Below are positions 57,373 to 64,000 of a stretch of 64,000 bases of DNA, piece by piece; the first letter of the stretch is position 1, and the number at the start of each line of letters is the position of its first letter. The notes under the pieces were generated by a model, which saw only the letters and a program-made list of their open reading frames with translations, was not told where the DNA came from and did not search any database. The DNA lies in contig NC_033633.1 in assembly GCF_001540865.1 (NCBI RefSeq), positions 5,188,603 through 5,252,602 on the forward strand. Direction: 5' to 3'. The position numbers and the translations under genes were made by a program. This DNA comes from Ananas comosus (Eukaryota; Streptophyta; Magnoliopsida; Poales; Bromeliaceae).

Positions 57373-57961
57373 ATATACATATCAGTTGTAGCAAATATTT
57401 TCTTAAATAGTTGTTAGTTTTAAAGGTACGCTAAATGGTGTTGGATAGTCTGAGGGATCAAATAGCCAAATCCGATCGTTCCGCGCAAAAAAATAATATT
57501 TTAATTCTCACGAAAAAAGTGGTGTCGATGAAGTAGCGTGCATGGCTTCATCATGCATGAATTAAGCCTTACATGTAGTTGCATAAAGCGGCCGGACTAA
57601 ACATTTTGCCTCGGATTCCTACTAAAAAAAAAAGTATTGCTATTTAGCAGGAAAAAAAAGTATATTAAAATTTATTCTTACGTGTAATAACTTTTCTGTA
57701 AAATAGATTGTTTTAAAAAAATTAATTTTGATTTTCGATGTTTATAGTTTAGAATTTAGATTTCTTTTTATACGGCACGCATTGGTCGTAATTAATTAAT
57801 AATAGTAATATATAGAAGCGCGCAGAGGTAGAATCAATCAAATAGACATGCAATATTATAATATATGTACTCACGCATATATATTAGACTGATTGATTAT
57901 CATAATTTACTTAGACTAATTATTAGGCTAACAAAATAAATTCTCACTATTTTTTAAGCTA
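57373..57961. other. unassigned AT-rich sequence
   Basis: No reading frame of interest, no terminal repeats and no match to other parts of the window. It may be old single-copy or decayed repeat DNA. Confidence 0.4.
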
Positions 57962-58304
57962 CCATTTGGTTCGGGGTTAAGAAAAAACTAGTTATTTCAG
58001 GGATAGGGTTAAGTTCAGGGTTAAGATGGGATTAGAGTATTTTTGTGTTTTGTTGGAGGTTTGAGTTAGTTCAGGATAGTGAAAAATAGTGTTTGATTGG
58101 AGTAGGTGAGATAAGAAGGATAGTGGGTTATTATGAATAGAACATAGTATTTGGTTGGTGTTTGGTGAGGTTAGATAGGGTTAGCTAATCCGGGATAGCC
58201 CATTTGAGATGGGGTTAGCTAACTCCACCCATTTTTTAGGGTGTTTGGAGATAATACGGGGGTTAAGGGGTTATTCTACCTCTTAACCCCCAACCAAACA
58301 AAGG
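57962..58304. mobile_element. MITE with ggttaag-type inverted ends
   Basis: Left end ccatttggttcggggttaag, right end (reversed) cctttgtttggttgggggtt-aag. The flanks carry cta on both sides (57959-57961, 58305-58307), which may be a 3-bp target duplication as in PIF/Harbinger-type elements, where tta or taa is usual. The 343-base interior has many ggtta and gttagct words and no ORF. Confidence 0.65.
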
Positions 58305-58927
58305 CTAAATAGTTTTCTCTTGACAGTATTTAAAACATGAATGTATATATCAAAGAGATTGTAAATCTTTATATTGTCATCCATCATGCTCACCGCTAAA
58401 AAAAAAAATCAAGAATGATTCAAAGTTCGAAAAATAATTAACATCTCTGTCAGTTCCCCTTCCTAATTGTTCACAGACTAACAGAGAATAAAAATAGTAC
58501 AGATCATGCAAAAAAAAGAAGAAGAATGATTCAGTCGTTGATCCTGTGCCCACTTGCTTGAGGACAAATAAATCTTGATTATCCATATTTATTTGTAATG
58601 AAAAATAGGAGAGAAACGGTATATGTTAATAAAAAAATGAGTGGGAATAATGTAAAAGTGAAGGAAGGAAATACTTAATTTATGGATTTTATACTCCCGC
58701 GCGTATTTTAACACTTATTTGAAAAGAAAAGTTATTTTAAAATTAAATAGAGAAATAATTTGTATTTTAATAATTATTTGAAAAGAAAAGATATTTTGAA
58801 ATTAAATAGAAATATTTTTTTTCCACCCGTTATCTGTTAGTGAAAAAATTAAATTAAATTATTAAATAGGGAAATAATTTTTTTCACTTGTTATCTATTA
58901 GAGAAAAAATTAAATTAATAGAAATAA
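58305..58927. repeat. AT-rich sequence with 60-105 bp degenerate repeats
   Basis: 58690-58925 holds several copies of a unit like cttatttgaaaagaaaag followed by ttattttaaaattaaatag and ttaaattaaattattaaat. The same unit resumes at 60727-60840 on the other side of the solo LTR, so the LTR inserted into this array. 58305-58690 shows nothing recognisable. Confidence 0.6.
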
Positions 58928-60725
58928 TGTCACAGCTCGGATTACACGTTTTTCCGGGCACGCCGACAAATCCGCTGTATACAAAGGACTTTTTCCTGTA
59001 TACGAAGCGATAGCTGTACCTGTAAACAAATTCAAACTACAACTAGTAGTATAGAGCTGCTAAACTGAACTGAATATAAATACACATCAGGTTCACTATA
59101 AATACAAAGCCTCTCAGATACAACATCCCTCGCTCCAGTGAGTAACTAGTATAAGTATGTACATGAATCAAAAACCAAAACTACATGTAGCTGGTACTCC
59201 TCTAGTACTGCAACCAGGAAAGGGATTTAGCTCGCGACTTCTTTTCCACGATCAGTATCAGCGACAGCAGCAACCGCAGAAGAAGGCTCTGCAAAAAGGG
59301 GTCAACAAGTGGGTACCGCTACTGACCTCAACAACTCACCCACTAAGTCTACAGAAAGTATGCAGAAGGATAATAAAGAAAACTGGTAAAACTCTACAGC
59401 TATATGCCACTATACTATCGCTAACCAACACTAGCTATCTATAGATGTGAGAAAAATACAACCTCTGACCGAACTCACTAGGGACTATGAACGCACCCGT
59501 CCCACTCGTCGAAGCTACACCAACCACCACTACGCTGGGTTGTTGGTGGAGAGCAAGTCCAGGCAGGACACTACGATATCAACGCAAAAGCATTAAGCCC
59601 GACTCCGGAGTGGCACTCGTGGGCGCTACCCAACCGAGTATGCAAGGATGTCTCTGTCGAGCTCAATCAGGCTCTCACAGGCTATAATCAAAGCAAGTAG
59701 GTCTAATGGTCTAACAACTAAAGCTCACGTGCCCTTGGCATAATCTGATGCAAAATACAGAAATTTGGGTCCACCGTCAACCACAACGGCACCTGACAGT
59801 CCGAAACAGTCTACACACTACTGTAAAATAAGCTCGGCATCTCAGCACGAGCGTAAACTCATCCTACACTAATCTGGATATCCATCGCATACTAACAGCG
59901 AAGATACAATAGAACTATAGCCCCTAAAGCTAAATCTGGTAATTTTCAGAAATGACAATGTAGGATCTATATGTTTTCTCCTAAGTCAATACCAAGTCCA
60001 ACATGTAAAATTAAATATTAGCTTAACTCCAAATTCAGATTTTATATTCTAATCCATGAATTCGAGTACTAGCAAGAAAATAAACCAAGAATACATGTCG
60101 ACTATATTAAAACTTAGAAGGTATTCTGACGATTTCGGTAAACTTCAACCCACCTCAAAAAGCTCGTCTAACTACGGCGAGAAGTCGAAAGGAGGGAAAA
60201 CACGCACTCGCCCGGCCTTCCAGCGATGTAACCGCGACGCACGCGCTCCCGAACGGCCCTCCGAATCGGCATTGGAAATCTCCCGAGCTCAAATTGGATC
60301 TCCACCTCAAACACGATCCAAATACTAGAGAGAAAAAGATCTCAGCTAACCAAGTTGATAAAGATGAGGGTGAGTAGGTGGCAACCTTATCAACCTACAA
60401 CAAAGAAAAAGACCATAATGCCCCTTTACCAACTCCACATGACAGCTGGAGTACCGGTACCCGATTTGGTTATCAGTTCTCGGCCTCTCAACCTACAAGC
60501 TCACGCACAGGGTACTGGTACCAGCCCGATGCCGTACCGGTACTTAACACTGAAATCCTGCACTTTGCGGATTTCAGCGTAAGAACTCCACTATCACCTC
60601 GCGTCTAGTCCGTTTGCGTCCATTTCGCGCTAAAACGACTCCGACTTGTTCCAACACTCTCCACATGTGTCGACAAGCCTCAAATGCTGAAATCTCACGG
60701 GCAACCAAACACCTAGGATACTACA
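58928..60725 (-). mobile_element. solo LTR with target duplication aataa
   Basis: Plus-strand ends TGTCACAGCTCGG ... GGATACTACA, flanked by aataa on both sides (58923-58927, 60726-60730). 1798 bases. Contains GTACCGGTAC at 60451 and 60534 with ggtactggtacc between, a GC-rich leader with gccggccttcc around 60210, and the mini-exon at 59227-59289. A different LTR family from 50783-53217 by sequence, but with the same internal layout. Confidence 0.92.
59227..59289 (-). CDS. LTR mini-exon EPSSAVAAVADTDRGKEVAS-stop
   Basis: Minus strand: acccctttttgcag acceptor-like tract, then GAG-CCT-TCT... and a TAA stop. It starts EPS and ends DRGKxVA like the frames at 31412 and 34215, with GGA-AAA in place of GGC-AAG. 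It is three codons longer in the middle, a change that preserves the frame. About 300 bases before the LTR end. Confidence 0.45.
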   Translation of the reverse strand, partial: EPSSAVAAVADTDRGKEVAS

Positions 60726-60926
60726 AATAATTTATATTTTAATATTTATTTGAAATAAAAAATATTTTAAAATTAAATAGGAAAATAATTTTTTTCTCAC
60801 ACGTTATTTGTTAAAAAAAATTAAATTAAAGTATTAAATAGAGGGAGAGGAAGGGAAAGTAAGAGAGTCATCATCCTGGAAGAGCTTTTGAGGACCACTA
60901 ACACATATAATGTATCTCACAATTTA
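60726..60926. other. AT-rich array remnant
   Basis: Continuation of the repeats at 58690-58925 up to about 60840, then a short purine-rich stretch and unremarkable sequence to the next element. Confidence 0.5.
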
Positions 60927-61722
60927 GGGGCTGTTTGGTTGCACATATTTGTAATTATATTGTAATTACAAATGCATGCAACCTCAATTTCTGTGTTTGG
61001 TTTAATGCAGTTGAGTCCATCTGCTGCAGTTCTAACTGCAGCAGTTAGTGAGGAATAGAATCACCGACAAATTAACAATAATAAATAAATAAATAAATAA
61101 TATATATAAATATATGGATAAATAAATATACTTGTAAATAAACTCATACTAATAAAATTTTTTTGGCGATACAAGTTTTGCGCAAAAAATTAAATTTTTT
61201 TTTAATTTATTTTATTCAAAATATAAAAATAATTTTTTTTTCTAAATTTTCATAGAATATGATTGTGTATGTCAACTTAATAAGTTTTAATTAATTATAA
61301 TGATTAAATTTGATAAAAAAAAATGAGAGAATCGTTTAAATTTTTAAAGTTTGATTTACATATTAAAATTAAATAAATTAAAAATTTTAAATGTGTCCAT
61401 TGATAAGTTGAAGAATTATTGAAAAATATAAAAATATTATATGTATCCACTTATTTATTTATAGATAGTAAATTTAAATGATTAATAAAATTATACCATT
61501 ATTTTATGTATAATGAAGATAATCTTACCACTCTATCTAAAAAGGTGATAAGATTCACAAATACAACTATCAGCTTCAAATTACCAAATAGAAGAAATGC
61601 AACTGCAACAGTTATATCAACACAAAACCAAACAAACTACATATAATTACAACTGCTGCATTTTCAACTGCATGCATTTTTAACTACACTGCATTTACAA
61701 CTACATCCAACCAAACGGCCCC
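60927..61722. mobile_element. Tourist-like (PIF/Harbinger) non-autonomous element
   Basis: Ends GGGGCTGTTTGGTTG and (reversed) GGGGCCGTTTGGTTG, close to the Tourist terminal consensus. The flanks carry tta on both sides (60924-60926, 61723-61725), the expected target duplication. The 796-base AT-rich interior has no transposase. Gctgcagtt/aactgcagc words (61020-61045 and 61640-61670) extend the terminal symmetry. Confidence 0.88.
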
Positions 61723-61873
61723 TTAATGTTTGAAAAATATTAGGAATAAAGGGCAAAAACAAAATCCATAAAATACAAATTCAGCACAAAACAATTGTTC
61801 ATATAATTGAACAATAGTTTAAACAGAGACTCCACAAACACACATACACCACAAGCAAAGCTAATTAGAAAAT
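61723..61873. other. unassigned spacer
   Basis: About 150 bases between the Tourist-like element and the next LTR; nothing recognisable and no polypurine tract before the LTR. Confidence 0.5.
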
Positions 61874-64000
61874 TGTAAGGACTGAGATTTTTGACAGTGC
61901 AACTAAACTCTCTGTTGACGATGTTTATGTGTGTAATCTAATTACATAAGCACTCGTCAAGTTTCAGGAGAAAATGAGCTTAAACGGAGAAGTTACGCGA
62001 TTATTAATCTTCACTTAAGTGAATAGTAACTCCGGTTTTCCGGAGAAGCCACGGAGTAGAGTTGGCTTCTAGTGCGTATCGGACTCCATTCATATCAGTC
62101 CAATAGCTCGTTTCGACCGGTTTAGTTGTTCTGGAACTTGTGGCGCTGATGGATTTTGAGTTTGACGCACGGATTTCAAGAAAATCCAAAAATACATGTT
62201 TTATATGTATTTGTGTGTGTGTTTCCTTCTATTGGAAGAAGGTTGGATTTTGTTGTGAATCCGTGGTCGATCGAGATGAATCGTAAGTGTAGCTTTGTTA
62301 TCTCCGAGGTGCTGATCGCACTGGTGCAATCTGTTCGCAAATCTGACGGACGGATCTGCGGAGATCGCGCGTTGATCGAGGAGAGGTCAGGGATGGCAAA
62401 ACGGTAATTTCGCGAAAGTCGCGATATTTTAATGAACGTTTTCGGCGAGAGATCGGGCATGGAGGGGTATTCGTGCGTTTACTCACGCGCGTGAGGGATC
62501 GGATGGAATTGCTGAGTTGAGGGACTTTGGCGCAGATTTGTTACCCTAATACCATATAATGTAGGTTAGGTTCACTATGGAAACCTAACCTAATACGCCC
62601 CTAGGCTGACCCAGACCCCTTGCCGCGCCTAGCTGAGCCGTGCCCTCGCCATGTGGGTGCCGCGGCCGCGGCGAGCTCTGCCGGCGCCGAAACTGCCAGC
62701 AGCCTTTCCAGTCCACGCTCGTTCGGCCTCCTCTCCGCCCACTTGGCCGAGAGCCAGGTTAGAGAGTTCCACCACCTCTGCGAAGGAAGCCGCCAGCAGT
62801 GATCCACCTCCAGTGTGTCCGTCCCTGCTCGCGGCCATCCGGACGTCGCCGGAGCCGCCTTGCCGGGAGCTGCGGCCAGCGGGTCAGCCCAGACCGCAGC
62901 CCGGGCAACTACTGTTAGCGAGCGCCGGCCACCACCTCCTCCGGCCGCGCGCCGCCTAGCCGACCCGTGACCTCCGGCGTGCTGCCCCCGCGTCCCGCTC
63001 CACGACACCCGCCGCCGTCGCTGGGAGCTCCCGCCCCACGCCCCTGACCCGTGCGGGCGACCTTGGAGCGCGCCGCCCCAAGCCCTGCCGCCGCTTCCGA
63101 CGGCGCGCGGAGGATTATCCGCCGGACCGTTTCCGGCGACCCCACGACCCAGGCCACCCTTTGAGCGCCGCCGGGCCGCCGACAGGTGGCCCGCTGCCGC
63201 CGACCGTGTGCCTTGTACGAGCCGAGCCGCGGGCCGCCTTCACTTCCGCAGCTCGGCCGACGCCGGCCGACGCAAGCCTCCGCACACCCTCGGTCCCGCC
63301 GTAGCTCCCCGACCGGCGCCGACCAGCCCCGGCCGCCGGCCATCGCCGCCATGGCGACTTTGGAAGCACCAAAAACGCAAGGGAGTTGGCGGCTCGTACG
63401 CCGCCGCACGCACTCGGCGCCCTGCGCGCCTGACGTGTAGAGTGCCCCGAGCCCCGCCATCTGGTCAGCCATCCCCGGCCGGACCGCCCGCCGGAATATC
63501 GCCGACGGCCATCCCTAGCTCCCACTGCTCCGGTGAGTAGCCATTTATGGTTCCTGCACTGCTGTTTTGCGTTCCGGTCACTTTTCCAGTGATCCGATGA
63601 CTCCCTGGCACCTCGGGAGGTGAGCACGGTGATCGTGGGCTCGTGCTGAACACGATGCTCACCTCCATTTAGGTTAACGGTGCCCTGGTTAGTGAGTAAT
63701 GTGCGATCTTCGCGCTGTGCACACTGTTTCGCTGAGGTTTGCGTCGCTCGTGCGCGCGTGGTTGCTGCCGGCAGTGCTCCGAAAGGTGAGCACGGCCTCT
63801 GGCACGCTGAAACCTAGCAACAAGTGTGATGGCACCCTCCGTAAATCCCTGGTTTGCTGGTACGACCCGTTGGAGCCATGAAATCACATAAAATAATGTG
63901 ATTTCATGTGCCGTTAGGGATTCTTTTGCGTTTCGCTTCGTCGTGGCTGCTGTTGGCAGCAAGTTAGGGCTGAGGATAACCTCTGGACTGATTGTCCAAG
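61874..64000 (+). mobile_element. long LTR, cut by the window end
   Basis: Starts TGTAAGGACTGAGATTTTTG, nearly the same as the LTR on the minus strand at 1086. Shared blocks include TTCACTTAAGTGAA (62010-62023) and the segment 62100-62380. A very GC-rich leader (62590-63540) follows, then a gtgagcac-rich block (63620-63800) like 18790-18960. No polypurine tract precedes it, so it is a 5' LTR or a solo LTR. The overlapping GC-rich ORFs at 62600-63630 in several frames lack domain content and are judged noncoding. Confidence 0.8.

Noticed and set aside
62600..63630. Several overlapping long ORFs on both strands in the GC-rich segment
   Set aside because: Very high GC content lowers stop frequency in all frames. 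The predicted proteins are Ala/Arg/Pro-rich without domains, frames overlap each other, and the segment occupies the leader position of a known LTR family.

Overview
The window is plant nuclear DNA, very probably from a monocot. The evidence is wall-to-wall plant transposable elements: Ty3/gypsy chromovirus LTR elements of Tekay/Del type, an Angela-like copia LTR, a TRIM, an Au-type SINE, Mutator-like and Tourist-like elements, and a Helitron. Pineapple (Ananas) is my guess from the general look, not something the sequence proves. I see no intact host gene. The only host-like coding remnant is a minus-strand fragment at 10512-10955 that resembles plant DUF4283 proteins and is cut off by an LTR.

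Layout. 1-1086 is the 3' LTR of a minus-strand element whose body runs into a 100-N gap (1770-1869). 1870-10511 is a minus-strand gypsy element: truncated 3' LTR, degraded gag-pol, PBS, and full 5' LTR at 8041-10511. 11003-11620 and 11778-13979 are two non-autonomous Mutator-like elements; the second has a perfect 9-bp target duplication and an internal palindromic repeat array. 14474-21012 is a scrambled gypsy element with an inverted RT piece and a 3.4-kb LTR. 22262-29029 is a minus-strand long LTR split by a solo LTR (22693-25495). 29397-42632 is the best-preserved element (plus strand). Its leader holds a solo LTR (31938-34704), and its gag zinc knuckle is split by an Angela-like solo LTR (35986-38045). 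42633-44400 holds TRIM, MITE and SINE pieces. 44401-49439 is a noisy second copy of 51949-57071. 50783-53217 is a solo LTR, 53630-57177 a Helitron carrying a TRIM solo LTR, 57962-58304 a MITE, 58928-60725 a solo LTR, 60927-61722 a Tourist-like element, and 61874-64000 the start of another long LTR.

How it fits together. This is a nest of repeats in which most LTR insertions survive only as solo LTRs, often with exact 5-bp target duplications. The protein-coding parts are dead: frameshifts, deletions, and stops that are mostly explained by C-to-T change, as expected for methylated silent elements.

Two signals go beyond ordinary TE annotation. First, at least five LTRs carry, 300-450 bp before their 3' end, a short reading frame ending in (D)RGKxVA-stop. 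It is preceded by a splice-acceptor-like tract, and it varies mainly at synonymous third positions, which looks like a conserved terminal mini-exon inside the LTR. Second, the promoter-proximal part of several LTR families carries dense arrays of ACCGGT-centred palindromes interleaved with a CTCTCGGGTT-like motif.

Caution on assembly. 1087-8500 and 44401-49439 show indel-rich noise typical of uncorrected long reads, and single Ns at 32715 and 56309 are flanked by duplicated sequence. These parts should not be used for dating or copy counts.
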